Source of the DNA: Rhodobacter capsulatus
GTDB lineage: Bacteria > Pseudomonadota > Alphaproteobacteria > Rhodobacterales > Rhodobacteraceae
DNA: 64,000 bases
Reading direction: 5' to 3'
Assembly: GCF_005144475.1 (NCBI RefSeq)
Contig: NZ_SWJZ01000082.1
Location: forward strand, 32,234 to 96,233
Each line of letters begins with the position of its first letter. Position 1 is the first letter of the stretch. Positions 16,923 through 25,796 of this stretch are shown piece by piece. Under the pieces are notes generated by a model, which saw nothing but the letters and a program-made list of their open reading frames with translations, was not told the DNA's origin and made no database searches. Position numbers and translations under genes: made by a program.

Positions 16923-17804
16923 CTAACCTTGCCAGACATCCATGTGGATGATCACATCGGTCTGCGGATAGGCCTCGCGGATCGCGCGTTTCAGGCTGCG
17001 GGCGATCGCATGGGCCGCGTCGAGCGATTGCTCGCCATCCAGCTCGATATGCAGCTGCACGAAGACCCGCGCGCCGGCCGTGCGGGTGCGCAGGTCGTGA
17101 AAGCCGCGCACCCCGGGCCAGAGCGCGGCGATCTCGGCGATGCCCTGCACCACATCGGCGGGGGCGGCGCGGTCCATCAGCGCGTGCCAGCTGGCGATGC
17201 CGATCTGCAGCGCGCCGCGCAGCATCAAAAGCGCCGCGAAAATCGCGATCACGCTGTCGGCCCGCGACCAGCCGAACCGCGCCGAAAGACCCAGCGCCAG
17301 AATCGCCCCCAGCGTCGGCAGCAGATCGCCCACGTAATGCAGCATGTCGGCCGCCACGACCTTGTTGCCGGTCAGCCGCGCCACGCGGCGTTGCCACAGC
17401 ACCAGCGCCGCCGTCAGCCCGGCCGAAACCGCCATCACCGCGATCCCCGCGCCCTCGGCGGCAAGCGGCACCGACGGCGCCAGCAGCCGCTCGGCCGAAG
17501 CCCAGAGGATCAGCCCGCCCGAAGCCGCGACAAAGATCGCCTGACCGAGCGAGACCAGATCCTCGACCGAACTGTGCCCGAAGGTGTGATCGTCATCGGC
17601 GGGCCGCGCCGCATAGACGATCGCCGCCAGACCCGCGGCCGAAACAAAAAGATCCATCGCCGAATCGGCCAGAGACGCCGCGATCGACAACGCCCCGGTG
17701 GCCAGCAGCGCCCAGAGCTTCAGGCCGACCAGCACCGCGGCGACCGAGACCGAGGCGAACCCCGCCGAGAGGTTCAGTTTCTGCGAAGGGGCATCATAGG
17801 GCAT
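16923..17804 (-). CDS. Cation diffusion facilitator (CDF) family metal transporter
   Basis: A 293-residue inner-membrane CDF transporter exporting divalent metals such as Fe2+, Zn2+, Co2+ or Mn2+ in exchange for protons. It has six hydrophobic segments with the typical CDF signature region SLADSAMDLFVSAAGLAAI (metal-site Asp residues), a second site in ADMLHYVGDLLPTLGAI (HxxxD type, suggesting a FieF-like Fe/Zn selectivity), and the HTFGHSSVEDLVSLGQ loop. The C-terminal cytoplasmic ferredoxin-like domain (LRTRTAGARVFVQLHIELDG) is present. Metal specificity is inference from family motifs. It converges on a dyad repeat and the M3 peptidase gene. Confidence 0.92.
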   Translation of the reverse strand: MPYDAPSQKLNLSAGFASVSVAAVLVGLKLWALLATGALSIAASLADSAMDLFVSAAGLAAIVYAARPADDDHTFGHSSVEDLVSLGQAIFVAASGGLILWASAERLLAPSVPLAAEGAGIAVMAVSAGLTAALVLWQRRVARLTGNKVVAADMLHYVGDLLPTLGAILALGLSARFGWSRADSVIAIFAALLMLRGALQIGIASWHALMDRAAPADVVQGIAEIAALWPGVRGFHDLRTRTAGARVFVQLHIELDGEQSLDAAHAIARSLKRAIREAYPQTDVIIHMDVWQG

Positions 17805-17855
17805 GCGCGACTCGGGGCTGGGATGCGGGCCCTGTCCCTAACCGATCTGCCCGCC

Positions 17856-18476
17856 TCAGTCACGGAGTTCCTCGGGGTCGACGCCCCAGATCGCGGTTTT
17901 CGGCACCCAGCCGTCGGCCTCCTCGGCGCTGATCTCGCACCAGTCCGGGGTGCAGCTTTCCAGCTGGGCCACCGCCCCCATTTCCGCCAGCGCCACCACG
18001 GCCGATTTCGCATCGGCGCGGGCGTGCAGCTCGGTCATGTCATCCTCGACGATCACCGTGCGCACGCCCGACAAAAGCGCGTAATGCACCCAGCCGCCCG
18101 CGCCGTCGCGGTCTTCGACCCGGCGCCAATGGCCGAATTCCGCGGTGACCCGCAAGGGCATGCCGGGATGGGTGAAGACCCAGTCGATGCGGTGCGACAG
18201 CGAGGGGCCGCGCCGCGCGTTGCCCTCGGAGCCCTTGAGCGAGACATAGCGCGGCAGCGGCAGGTTCGTCACCGGACCGCGGCCGCTTTGCGCGGCCAGC
18301 GCCTGCGCCACCGCCTCGTCCGTGGGCGTCGGGCTGTCATCCAGCTCCTGCGCGGGGGCAGGCAGCGTGCCAAGTCCCAGCGCCGCGGCCAGGATCAGCC
18401 CCGCCAGCCTGGGCGACAGGTGTCGTTCACGATCGCGCGCGCAACAAAATTGCGCTAACACGCCAAAAATCGTCAT
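17856..18476 (-). CDS. Exported bacterial SH3-domain protein
   Basis: A 206-residue protein with an N-terminal hydrophobic export segment ([20 protein letters not shown]). Two SH3-like beta-barrel repeats follow: PRYVSLKGSEGNARRGPSLS ... TAEFGHWRRVEDRDGAGGWV and LHARADAKSAVVALAEMGAV ... DWCEISAEEADGWVPKTAIW. The second Cys pair (SCTPDWC) is typical of this Rhodobacterales family. The proteins are thought to bind peptidoglycan or peptide ligands in the periplasm. The start MTIFG at 18476 follows GGAGAGAG; the open frame continues upstream without support because it overlaps the 2-hydroxyacid dehydrogenase gene. Confidence 0.8.
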   Translation of the reverse strand: MTIFGVLAQFCCARDRERHLSPRLAGLILAAALGLGTLPAPAQELDDSPTPTDEAVAQALAAQSGRGPVTNLPLPRYVSLKGSEGNARRGPSLSHRIDWVFTHPGMPLRVTAEFGHWRRVEDRDGAGGWVHYALLSGVRTVIVEDDMTELHARADAKSAVVALAEMGAVAQLESCTPDWCEISAEEADGWVPKTAIWGVDPEELRD

Positions 18477-18563
18477 TTCTGCTCTCTCCGGGCCTTGTAA
18501 CTTGCCCCTTTGACGGTCAATTTGCACGCAAGCACACGAGTTTGGAAGAGAGGAGAGACAACC

Positions 18564-19550
18564 ATGCCCGCACCGCGACTGAGTGTTGTCGTGACGCGAC
18601 GGTTGCCCGAGGTGGTCGAAACGCGGATGAAGGAACTCTTCGATGTCACCCTGCGGGAGACGGACGAGAAGATGACCCGCGAGGAGTTGGTGGCGGCGAT
18701 GCAGCGGGCCGACGTTCTGGTGCCGACACTGACCGATCACATCGATGCCAACATGCTGGCCGCGGCGGGTAACCGCTTGCGTCTGATCGCGAATTTCGGC
18801 GCCGGGGTGGATCACATCGATGTCGCCTCGGCGCGCTCGCGCAATGTGCTGGTGGCGAATACACCGGGCGTGGTGACCGAGGACACCGCCGACATGGTGA
18901 TGTCGCTGATCCTGGCCGTCACCCGGCGCATCCCCGAGGGGCTGGCCGGGATGGCGCGCGGCGACTGGCAGGGCTTCGCGCCGATGGCGAATCTGGGCGG
19001 GCGGATCGGCGGCAAGCGGCTGGGCGTCATCGGCATGGGCCGGATCGGTCAGGCGGTGGCCCGTCGTGCCGCCGCCTTCGGGATGGAGATCCATTACCAC
19101 AACCGGCGCCAGCTGCGCCCCGAGACCGAGGCCGATCTGAAGGCGACCTTCTGGGACAGTCTTGACCAGATGGTGGCGCGGATGGACGTGATTTCGGTGA
19201 ACTGCCCGCACACGCCCTCGACCTTCCATCTGCTCAACGCGCGGCGGCTGAAGCTGATGAAGCCCTCGGTGGTGATCGTGAACACCTCACGCGGGGAGGT
19301 GATCGACGAAAACGCGCTGGTGCGGGCGCTGAAGGCCGGAGAGGTGGCCGGGGCGGGGCTGGATGTCTATGAGCACGGCGCCAACATCAACCCGGCGCTG
19401 CGCGAGCTGCCCAATGTGGTGGCGCTGCCGCATATGGGCTCGGCCACGCGCGAGGGCCGGATCGAGATGGGCGAGAAGGTGATCTTGAACATCAAGACCT
19501 TTGCCGATGGCCATCGGCCGCCGGATCTGGTCGTGCCCGGCTTGCTGTAA
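18564..19550 (+). CDS. D-isomer-specific 2-hydroxyacid dehydrogenase (glyoxylate reductase type)
   Basis: A 328-residue NAD(P)H-dependent dehydrogenase that reduces glyoxylate, hydroxypyruvate or related 2-oxoacids. The Rossmann motif LGVIGMGRIGQAVARR starts near residue 153. Catalytic residues by family alignment are R243 (NTSRGEVIDE), E270 (GLDVYE) and H290 (LPHMGSAT). The ATG at 18564 follows GAGAGGAGAGA. It is divergent from the SH3-domain gene and ends at a strong terminator, so it is probably monocistronic. The gyaR assignment is plausible, but substrate cannot be fixed from sequence. Confidence 0.88.
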   Translation: MPAPRLSVVVTRRLPEVVETRMKELFDVTLRETDEKMTREELVAAMQRADVLVPTLTDHIDANMLAAAGNRLRLIANFGAGVDHIDVASARSRNVLVANTPGVVTEDTADMVMSLILAVTRRIPEGLAGMARGDWQGFAPMANLGGRIGGKRLGVIGMGRIGQAVARRAAAFGMEIHYHNRRQLRPETEADLKATFWDSLDQMVARMDVISVNCPHTPSTFHLLNARRLKLMKPSVVIVNTSRGEVIDENALVRALKAGEVAGAGLDVYEHGANINPALRELPNVVALPHMGSATREGRIEMGEKVILNIKTFADGHRPPDLVVPGLL

Positions 19551-19553
19551 GCG

Positions 19554-19581
19554 AAAGGGCGGCCGCGGGGCCGCCCTTTTC
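19554..19581 (+). terminator. Strong rho-independent terminator
   Basis: A perfect 11-bp stem (AAAGGGCGGCC / GGCCGCCCTTT) with loop GCGG, followed by T residues, begins 4 bases after the 2-hydroxyacid dehydrogenase stop. It may serve the convergent 249-residue gene as well. Confidence 0.88.
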
Positions 19582-19606
19582 ACAGTCTTTCGATCACGGG
19601 GCGGCT

Positions 19607-20356
19607 TCACATCGTCAGCCGGACGGCCCGCCCGTTCTGGCGGTCGGGGCTGACGGCGGCCAGCGACAGGGTCGAATAGGCGCCCTCGCGCGCCTGCGCG
19701 GCTTTCTGCTGGCTTTGCATCTGTTCCTGCGCATTCGGTTTGTCGGTCAGGCTGGTGCCACGCCGGGCGCGTCCCTCGGCCAGGGCCTGATCGCTCATCT
19801 GCCGCAGGGCGTCGTCCTGCTTGCTGACATCGGTGCGGGTCTGCGCCAGATCGGTCTTTTGCGCCAGCGGCGAGGTCTGTTCGATCAGCGCGTTCAGCTC
19901 TTCGACATTGCCGCCGGGTTTGCCGCCCGCCTGCTGGTCCTTGAGCACCTCGACCGGGGTCGGCTCGCGGTCCTTCATTTCGCTGGCGGCTTCCACCGCG
20001 ATCTTCTTGACCGAATAGACGGCCCCGGCGGGCTGGGCCTCGGTGCTGGCGATTTCCCGTCTCAGCCTGTCGGAGGCCGGGTTTTCGGGCATCTTGCCCG
20101 CCTCTTGCGAGATGTCGCGCAGGCCGCCCAGCGGGGTGCTGTCGCGGCTTTTGGCCAGCGTCACCGGGCCGAGCAGCGTTGCTTCGACGACCTGCCCCAT
20201 CAGGCTGCGCGACGGCGCGCTGTTGCCCGAGACCGCCCCGGCCGCCGTGGCGGGGCCGCCGGTGCTTGCCGCCGGTTGCGCGGCAGCCGCGCTGCCCGCC
20301 CCGCGCGAGACGGAGGGAACGGAAGAGACGGCAGAGACGGAAGCAACGAGCGACAT
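19607..20356 (-). CDS. Hypothetical low-complexity Ala/Ser/Gln-rich protein
   Basis: A 249-residue protein not recognised as a known family. The N-terminal third is rich in Ala, Ser, Gly and Pro (SRGAGSAAAAQPAASTGG). The rest is predicted helical and charged, with many Gln residues (EQMQSQQKAAQAREGAYS). There is no signal peptide or membrane segment, and no motif suggests an enzyme. The start at 20356 has GAGG upstream. Such composition is seen in flagellar or secretion accessory proteins of Rhodobacterales, but nothing adjacent supports that here. Confidence 0.6.
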   Translation of the reverse strand: MSLVASVSAVSSVPSVSRGAGSAAAAQPAASTGGPATAAGAVSGNSAPSRSLMGQVVEATLLGPVTLAKSRDSTPLGGLRDISQEAGKMPENPASDRLRREIASTEAQPAGAVYSVKKIAVEAASEMKDREPTPVEVLKDQQAGGKPGGNVEELNALIEQTSPLAQKTDLAQTRTDVSKQDDALRQMSDQALAEGRARRGTSLTDKPNAQEQMQSQQKAAQAREGAYSTLSLAAVSPDRQNGRAVRLTM

Positions 20357-20546
20357 GGCAGCCTCGGACGACGATTACCGTGCAACCTTACACCCGAAGG
20401 CGTCGCAGATCATGGAAAAGCTCACCAAATGGTAAACTTGCGGCGGCGTGAGGGGGGCATGTCGTTTTTTGCCATCAAATGTCGGCGACGCTTGCCCGAA
20501 GCTTCGCCAACCTGCGACAACGGGGGAAACGCTTCAGGAGTGTCCG

Positions 20547-23045
20547 ATGAAGACCCATGTCAAAGCCCTTGTCGTCGGCGGCGGTGCCGTTGGCTGTTCG
20601 ATTGCCTATCACCTGGCCAAGGCGGGCTGGGAGACGATGCTTGTCGAGCGCGACGAGCTGACCTCGGGCTCGACCTGGCACGCGGCCGGTCTGCTGCCGC
20701 TCTTCAACATGAGCTATGCGACGACGCATATCCACAAATACTCGGTCGATCTTTACAAGCAGCTGGAGGCCGAGACGGGCCTGAACGCGGGCTTTTCGGT
20801 TTGCGGCAACCTGCGCATGGCGCAGACGCAGGACCGGATGGACGAATACATGCTCTATTCGAGCGTGGCGGAAACTGCGGGCGTCTATCACGAATTCCTG
20901 ACGCCCGCGCAGATTGCCGAACGCTGGCCGCTGGTGCGGACCGATGACCTGAAGGGGGCGCTGTTCCACCCGCAGGACGGCTACATCAACCCCGCCGATG
21001 TGACCCAGGCGATGGCCAAGGGCGCCCGGCAGCGCGGTGTGGACATTGTCCGCAAGCTGCAGGTGAACGGCTACAAATGGACCGGCTCCGAATGGATCGT
21101 GACGCTGGAAAAGATGGTCGAGAAGGGCGGCAACCTTGTCGGTTCCGGCGAGCTGATCGACGTTCACGCCGAACATGTGGTGACGGCGACGGGCAACCAC
21201 GCGCAGCGCACGGCGCGGCTTCTGGGCATCAAGATCCCGGCGATTCCGGTCGAGCATCAGTTCATCGTCACCGAGCCCGATCCGATGCTGCAGGAATGGC
21301 GCAAGTCGAACCCGGAACACCCGGTTCTGCGCGATGCCGATGCGAAATGGTATGTCCGCGAGGAACGTGGCGGCTGGATTTTGGGGCCCTATGAGAAGGG
21401 CGCCCCGGCCCGGTTCCTGTATGACGTGCCGGAAACCTTCCGCGCCGATCTCTTCCCGCTCGATCTGGAACGGATCGAGGCGGAATACATGTCGATGATC
21501 CACCGGCTGCCGTCCTCGGAAACCGTTGGTCTGAAAGACGATTTCAACGGCCCGATCTGCTACACGCCCGATGGCAACCCGCTGGTCGGCCCCGCGCCCG
21601 GTCTGCGCAACATGTGGCTGGCGGAAGGCTTCAGCTTCGGCATCACCGCGGCGGGCGGCACCGGCTATTATCTGGCGCAGCTGATGGTGAATGGCGAGGC
21701 CGAGATCGACATGGCTTCGCTGGACCCGAAACGCTACGGCAGCTGGATGACCAGCGAATATGCCGCGCGCAAGAACGAGGAATGCTACGATCACGTCTTC
21801 ATCCTGCACCACCCCGATGAAGAACGCGAAGCCTGCCGCCCGCTGCGCACCGCGCCCGCCTATGACCGGCAACTGGCCTTGGGCGCGCAGATGGGGCAGG
21901 TGAACGGCTGGGAACGGCCGAACTACTATGGCCCGCTCGATGCGGCCCCGGATTTCGATCACAATTCCCGCAGCTTCCGGCGCGGCGCCTGGTGGCCCCA
22001 TGCCGTGGCCGAGGCCACCGCGATCCGCGAAACCGCAGGCATCATCGACGCCTCGGCCTTCACCAAGCATCTGCTGCGGGGCCCCGGGGCGACGGCCTTC
22101 CTGGACCATTTCACCTGCAACAAGCTGCCCGCCGTGGGCCGGATCAACCTGACCTATGCGCTGACCGATGCGGGCACGACGCGGACGGAATACACCATCG
22201 TCCGGCTGGCCGAGAATGAGTATTACCTGATCTCGGCCGGGGCCTGGACGGCTTATGACTATGATTTCCTGCAGAAATCGGCCGATGATTTCATGGCTTC
22301 GGGCGGTGGTTACATCGATATCCACGATGTCACGACGCAATGGGGCGTCTATGCGCTGGCCGGTCCGAATGCCCGCGCGATCCTCGCCGAAATCGTCAAG
22401 GATGCGAATCCGGAAACTGTGCTGGGCAACAAGCGCTTCCCTTGGCTGAGCTGCCGCAACATCGAACTGGGCATGTGCCCGGTCCGCGCGATCCGCGTCG
22501 CCTATACCGGCGAACTCGGCTGGGAGTTGCACTATCCGATCGAATTCGGCCGCTACCTCTGGGATCTGATCTGTTCGGTTGGGGAAAAACACGGGCTCAA
22601 ACCGGTCGGCGCCCGGGCGCAGAACTGGCTGCGGCAGGAAAAATCCTACCGCGCCTTCGGCAACGAACTGGGCCGCGATGCGACGCCGATGGAGGCCGGG
22701 CTCGACCGTTTCATCGACCTGTCCAAGGACTTCCGCGGCAAGCAGGCCATGCTTTCGACCGGCATCCGGGCGAAATGCGTGACGCTGCTCATTGACGGGC
22801 CGGCGGACACCGATCCCTGGGGCAAGGAAGCGCTGATCCACAACGGCGAAAAGATCGGACGTCTGACCTCGGGCGGCTGGTCGGTGGCCTTCGGCAAGCA
22901 GATCGGCATGGGCTATGTCCGCCCCGATCTGGCCGAGGTCGGCACGAAGCTGAAGGTGAAGATCCAGCTGAAGGAATGGGATGCGGTGGTGACCGAAGAC
23001 AGCCCGCATGACCCGACGAACGCCCGCATCCGCAAGGATGGCTGA
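20547..23045 (+). CDS. Dimethylglycine/sarcosine dehydrogenase-like flavoprotein with GcvT domain
   Basis: An 832-residue fusion of an N-terminal FAD-dependent DAO domain and a C-terminal aminomethyltransferase (GcvT) fold. The FAD motif is VVGGGAVGCSIAYHLAKAGW at about residues 9-28, and the segment SGSTWHAAGLL contains the His of covalently flavinylated dimethylglycine dehydrogenases. The GcvT half (from about residue 450) binds folate and takes up the formaldehyde unit as methylene-tetrahydrofolate. Electrons would go to ETF and ETF-QO. The start follows AGGAG. Whether the substrate is dimethylglycine, sarcosine or another N-methyl compound is unclear. Confidence 0.87.
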   Translation: MKTHVKALVVGGGAVGCSIAYHLAKAGWETMLVERDELTSGSTWHAAGLLPLFNMSYATTHIHKYSVDLYKQLEAETGLNAGFSVCGNLRMAQTQDRMDEYMLYSSVAETAGVYHEFLTPAQIAERWPLVRTDDLKGALFHPQDGYINPADVTQAMAKGARQRGVDIVRKLQVNGYKWTGSEWIVTLEKMVEKGGNLVGSGELIDVHAEHVVTATGNHAQRTARLLGIKIPAIPVEHQFIVTEPDPMLQEWRKSNPEHPVLRDADAKWYVREERGGWILGPYEKGAPARFLYDVPETFRADLFPLDLERIEAEYMSMIHRLPSSETVGLKDDFNGPICYTPDGNPLVGPAPGLRNMWLAEGFSFGITAAGGTGYYLAQLMVNGEAEIDMASLDPKRYGSWMTSEYAARKNEECYDHVFILHHPDEEREACRPLRTAPAYDRQLALGAQMGQVNGWERPNYYGPLDAAPDFDHNSRSFRRGAWWPHAVAEATAIRETAGIIDASAFTKHLLRGPGATAFLDHFTCNKLPAVGRINLTYALTDAGTTRTEYTIVRLAENEYYLISAGAWTAYDYDFLQKSADDFMASGGGYIDIHDVTTQWGVYALAGPNARAILAEIVKDANPETVLGNKRFPWLSCRNIELGMCPVRAIRVAYTGELGWELHYPIEFGRYLWDLICSVGEKHGLKPVGARAQNWLRQEKSYRAFGNELGRDATPMEAGLDRFIDLSKDFRGKQAMLSTGIRAKCVTLLIDGPADTDPWGKEALIHNGEKIGRLTSGGWSVAFGKQIGMGYVRPDLAEVGTKLKVKIQLKEWDAVVTEDSPHDPTNARIRKDG

Positions 23046-23052
23046 AACAGGC

Positions 23053-23077
23053 GGGCCGGGGGAAACCCCGGCCCTTT
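23053..23077 (+). terminator. Rho-independent terminator
   Basis: A 9-bp stem GGGCCGGGG / CCCCGGCCC with loop GAAA and a following TTT lies 7 bases after the stop of the dimethylglycine dehydrogenase-like gene. Confidence 0.85.
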
Positions 23078-23097
23078 CGCGTCGGGTCTGCCGTCGC

Positions 23098-23190
23098 AAG
23101 GGCGTATTTGGCCAAGAGGAAACCCTGCGGTTCACCTTGGCGCAAATATCCCGGGGGGAGTCCCGCAGGGACGGGGGGCAGCGCCCCCCC
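23098..23190. repeat. Hybrid intergenic dyad repeat (type A left arm, type B right arm)
   Basis: The left arm AGGGCGTATTTGGCCAAGAG is of type A. The right arm TTCACCTTGGCGCAAATATC followed by CCGGGGGG is of type B, with the appended hairpin TCCCGCAGGGA and palindrome GGGGGGCAGCGCCCCCC. The palindrome is followed by a run of six T, so it could also act as a plus-strand terminator just before the convergent lysozyme gene. Confidence 0.72.
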
Positions 23191-23201
23191 CTTTTTTCGC
23201 T

Positions 23202-24035
23202 TCAGCGCTGGGCGCGGGCGGCGAGCCAGCTTTCCCACGTCCCGCGCGCGCCCGCGAAAGCGTTGATGTCGACGATGCCGCCGACGCCGGGCACGACGCC
23301 GGTGCCGGTATATTGCCAGAAGGTCCAGCGCTCGCCCGGGTAGCGCTCGGAGGGATGCGCCGTCACCGCGCGCAGCCAGAAATCCACCCCCGACAGGCTG
23401 CCCAGATCGTTGTCCTTGTAGAAATCGGGCGTGGTGTAGACGACGGGTTGGGTGCCGTAATGGCGTTCGAGCAGGCTCAGGAAGGTCCGCATTTCCGAGC
23501 GCACCGTGGCGGCATCGGGGCGCGCCTTGCAGCTGGGCGAATCGGGGTTCCATTCGATGTCGAGCACCGGCGGCAGATCGCCTGCGACTTTCGGAATGTT
23601 GCGGATGAACCAGGCCGCCTGTTCCGAGGCCGGGCGGCAGAAATAGAAGAAGTGATAGCCGCCGACCGGCACGCCCGCCGCCCGCGCCGCGCTGGCGTTC
23701 AGATCGAAGCCCGGATCGACGCGGTCGCCGCCCTCGGTCGCCTTGAGCCAGGCAAAGGACACCCCCGCCCGCCGCGCCGCCGCCCAGTCGATCGCGCCCT
23801 GATACCGCGAGGCGTCAAGCCCGTGCACCGCATAATGCGCGGGCGTGATGCCCTGCCATTCATGCGGATCGGTGTCGCCAAAGCTCGAGGGCAGGCCCGG
23901 AGCGCGGTGATCGGCGGCGTCAAGCCTGCCGGGGGTCTCGAGCCGCCCCTTCACCGGACCGGAATCCGGTCGGCCGCCGCAGCCAAGAACCAGCGCGCAA
24001 AGCGCCGTGGTGAAAAGGATCGTGGAAATCCGCAT
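23202..24035 (-). CDS. Lipoprotein GH25-family lysozyme
   Basis: A 277-residue muramidase-like lipoprotein. The signal peptide is MRISTILFTTALCALVLGC (lipobox LVLGC). A GH25 (Chalaropsis-type lysozyme) domain spans about residues 60-275: GLDASRYQGAIDW (N-terminal Asp), WLKATEGGDRVDPGF, the DxE catalytic pair in LPPVLDIEWNPDSP, and the end motif WTFWQYTGTGVVPGV. It should cleave the MurNAc-GlcNAc bond in the cell wall from a membrane-anchored position. The start at 24035 is the Met directly before the signal peptide; the longer frame adds 12 unsupported residues. It is separated from the upstream AhpD-like gene by a terminator. Confidence 0.9.
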   Translation of the reverse strand: MRISTILFTTALCALVLGCGGRPDSGPVKGRLETPGRLDAADHRAPGLPSSFGDTDPHEWQGITPAHYAVHGLDASRYQGAIDWAAARRAGVSFAWLKATEGGDRVDPGFDLNASAARAAGVPVGGYHFFYFCRPASEQAAWFIRNIPKVAGDLPPVLDIEWNPDSPSCKARPDAATVRSEMRTFLSLLERHYGTQPVVYTTPDFYKDNDLGSLSGVDFWLRAVTAHPSERYPGERWTFWQYTGTGVVPGVGGIVDINAFAGARGTWESWLAARAQR

Positions 24036-24080
24036 GCCTGCCTCTGCCCGTGCTGGTCTGATTTGGCCCAAGGGTGACGC

Positions 24081-24106
24081 AAAACGCCCCCGCTGTCACG
24101 GGGGCG
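24081..24106 (-). terminator. Rho-independent terminator for AhpD-like gene
   Basis: Read on the minus strand, a 7-bp stem CGCCCCC / GGGGGCG is followed by TTTT. It lies about 30 bases after the stop of the carboxymuconolactone decarboxylase-family gene. Confidence 0.8.
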
Positions 24107-24134
24107 TGGCCGGGCTGGCGGAAATTTGCGACGC

Positions 24135-24494
24135 TCAGGCGGTGGTGGTGCCCGGTTGCTCGGCGGCGAGTTCGTCCCAGCAGGCAAGGGCATGCGCCGC
24201 ATACATCATCGCCGGGCCGCCGCCCATCTGGATCGCCACCGCGCAGATGTCGGCCAGCTCTTCGCGGGTGCCGCCCGCGCGCATCATCGCGCCGATGTGA
24301 AAGCCGATGCAGGGCTCGCAGCGCTGCGCGATGCCCATGGCCAGCGCGATCCATTCCTTCTGCCGCTTGTCCATCACCCCGTTCTCGGTGATGGCCTTTT
24401 CCATTTCGCCAAAGCCGCGCATCGCCTCGGGGATGACCTTGCGCATCACCCGCAGCTCGCCGCGCATCGTCTCGATCTTCGTCTTGTAGCTCAT
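24135..24494 (-). CDS. Carboxymuconolactone decarboxylase / AhpD-like protein
   Basis: A 119-residue all-helical CMD-family protein. The redox-type motif is QRCEPCIGFHIGAMMRAG (CxxC followed by a His), the arrangement used by AhpD-type peroxidase reductants. A Met/Gly-rich helix follows (AIQMGGGPAMMYAAHAL). The ATG is preceded by AAGGAGG. It is likely monocistronic: a terminator follows and 46 bases separate it from the upstream flavoprotein gene. The family covers decarboxylases and peroxidase-linked thiol proteins; the CxxC favours the second. Confidence 0.85.
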   Translation of the reverse strand: MSYKTKIETMRGELRVMRKVIPEAMRGFGEMEKAITENGVMDKRQKEWIALAMGIAQRCEPCIGFHIGAMMRAGGTREELADICAVAIQMGGGPAMMYAAHALACWDELAAEQPGTTTA

Positions 24495-24540
24495 CTGGGC
24501 CTCCTTATTTGAGACCTAGATATATTCACAGGTTGGAATG

Positions 24541-25614
24541 TCAATCGAAACGCGACGGGGCGAGCGCAGACAGAAGCACGCGGTCAAGCGCGGGGGCACG
24601 GCCCGCGATCAGATCGGCGACCAGCTCGGCCGCCGCAGGCGCCAGCTGGAAGCCATAGCCGCCCTGACCGGCCAGCCAGAAAAAGCCGGGGGCCGCGGTG
24701 TCAAAGCCGATCACCGGGGCGCGGTCCGGCGCAAAGGTGCGCAGCCCGGCCCAATTCGCCAGCAGCCGCGTCACCGGGGCGGTCACCGCCTCCTCATAGC
24801 GCGCCAGCCCCTCGGCCAGCACCATGTCATCGGCCCAGGCGTCCTGCGGTTCGGCCGGGTCCTCGTCGGCGGGCGAGACGATCAGCGCCCCGGCATCGGG
24901 TTTCATGTACCAGTCCTCGCCCCCGCCGATCACCATCGGCCAGCGGCGCACCTCCATCCCCTCGGGGGCGGGGATCCGCGCCATCGAGCGGCGCAGCGGC
25001 GTGAAGCCGAGGGTCTTCACCCCGGCCAGCGCGGCCACCTGATCGACCCAGGCGCCCGCGGCATTGATCAGGATCTTCGCGGTGAAGACGAGGCCCCCGG
25101 CCTCGACCTCCCAGCCGGTGGGCAGGCGGGTGATCCGGGTGGCGCGGGACCGGGTGCGGATCGTCGCGCCAGCCGCCCGGGCCTCGCGGGTGTAGCGGGC
25201 CAAAAGCGCGTCGGTGTCGATGTCCTTCGCCCGGTCGGCGTAACCGGCAAAGGCCACCGTTTCGGGGTTCAGGATCGGCCAGAGCGCCTGCGCCGCGGGG
25301 ATCGTCAGCTCTTCCAGTTGAAAATGCTCAAGATGGTCGCGGAACCGGGCCTCGTGCCCCGCGTCATCCACCACCATCAGCCCGCGCGGGGTGAGCAGCC
25401 CGGACCCTTCGTAAAAGTCCTGCGAGGCGAGCGAGAGCGCCACCACCACCGGATTGCCGTAGCGCGGTTCATAAAGCGCGGCCGAGCGGGCGGAGGCGTG
25501 ATAGGCCAGATCGGCCTCGGCCTCGAGCAGGGTCAGGCTGCCGAGCGGGGCCAGACGGGCGGCCGCGGACAGCCCCGCGATGCCACCGCCAAGAATGAGA
25601 AAATCGGTCTGCAT
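24541..25614 (-). CDS. FAD-dependent oxidoreductase, DAO family
   Basis: A 357-residue D-amino-acid oxidase/glycine oxidase-like flavoprotein. The FAD-binding motif is DFLILGGGIAGLSAAARLAP at residues 4-23, then a conserved ASARSAALYEPRYGN segment. The C-terminal FAD-contact motif is WAGLRTFAPDRAPVIGFD ... FWLAGQGGYGFQLAPAAAEL. It would oxidise an amine or a 2-hydroxyacid; the substrate is not evident. It starts divergently to a 26-residue lipoprotein gene. Length and motif order are complete. Confidence 0.88.
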   Translation of the reverse strand: MQTDFLILGGGIAGLSAAARLAPLGSLTLLEAEADLAYHASARSAALYEPRYGNPVVVALSLASQDFYEGSGLLTPRGLMVVDDAGHEARFRDHLEHFQLEELTIPAAQALWPILNPETVAFAGYADRAKDIDTDALLARYTREARAAGATIRTRSRATRITRLPTGWEVEAGGLVFTAKILINAAGAWVDQVAALAGVKTLGFTPLRRSMARIPAPEGMEVRRWPMVIGGGEDWYMKPDAGALIVSPADEDPAEPQDAWADDMVLAEGLARYEEAVTAPVTRLLANWAGLRTFAPDRAPVIGFDTAAPGFFWLAGQGGYGFQLAPAAAELVADLIAGRAPALDRVLLSALAPSRFD

Positions 25615-25707
25615 GGCAGCAGGTTAGTGGGGCGCCCGGGCAAAGAAAAGGGAGATTGCATCGCGGCTTGTCGCGGGCGTAGGCTGAGCGCAGCCAAGGA
25701 GGGTGCG

Positions 25708-25788
25708 ATGAAACAGGTTTGGATGCTTGGACTTCTGCTGGCTCTGGCGGCTTGCGGCGACAGCGTGCCGCTGGTGCCGTTCCTTTGA
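25708..25788 (+). CDS. 26-residue lipoprotein (very small gene)
   Basis: A tiny open frame with a strong ribosome binding site (AAGGAGG, 7 bases before ATG). It encodes a lipoprotein signal peptide MKQVWMLGLLLALAACGDS with lipobox LAAC and a mature part of only about 11 residues (CGDSVPLVPFL). It is flanked by a divergent oxidoreductase gene and followed 8 bases later by a strong terminator. Mature lipopeptides of this size resemble entericidin-like or lysis-type small lipoproteins in architecture only; no homology is claimed. It was recognised from the start signal, lipobox and terminator together. Confidence 0.72.
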   Translation: MKQVWMLGLLLALAACGDSVPLVPFL

Positions 25789-25796
25789 ACCAAAAC

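Noticed and set aside
20475..23135. 886-codon minus-strand frame opposite the dimethylglycine dehydrogenase-like gene
   Set aside because: Antisense shadow; the plus-strand gene has complete FAD and GcvT domains.
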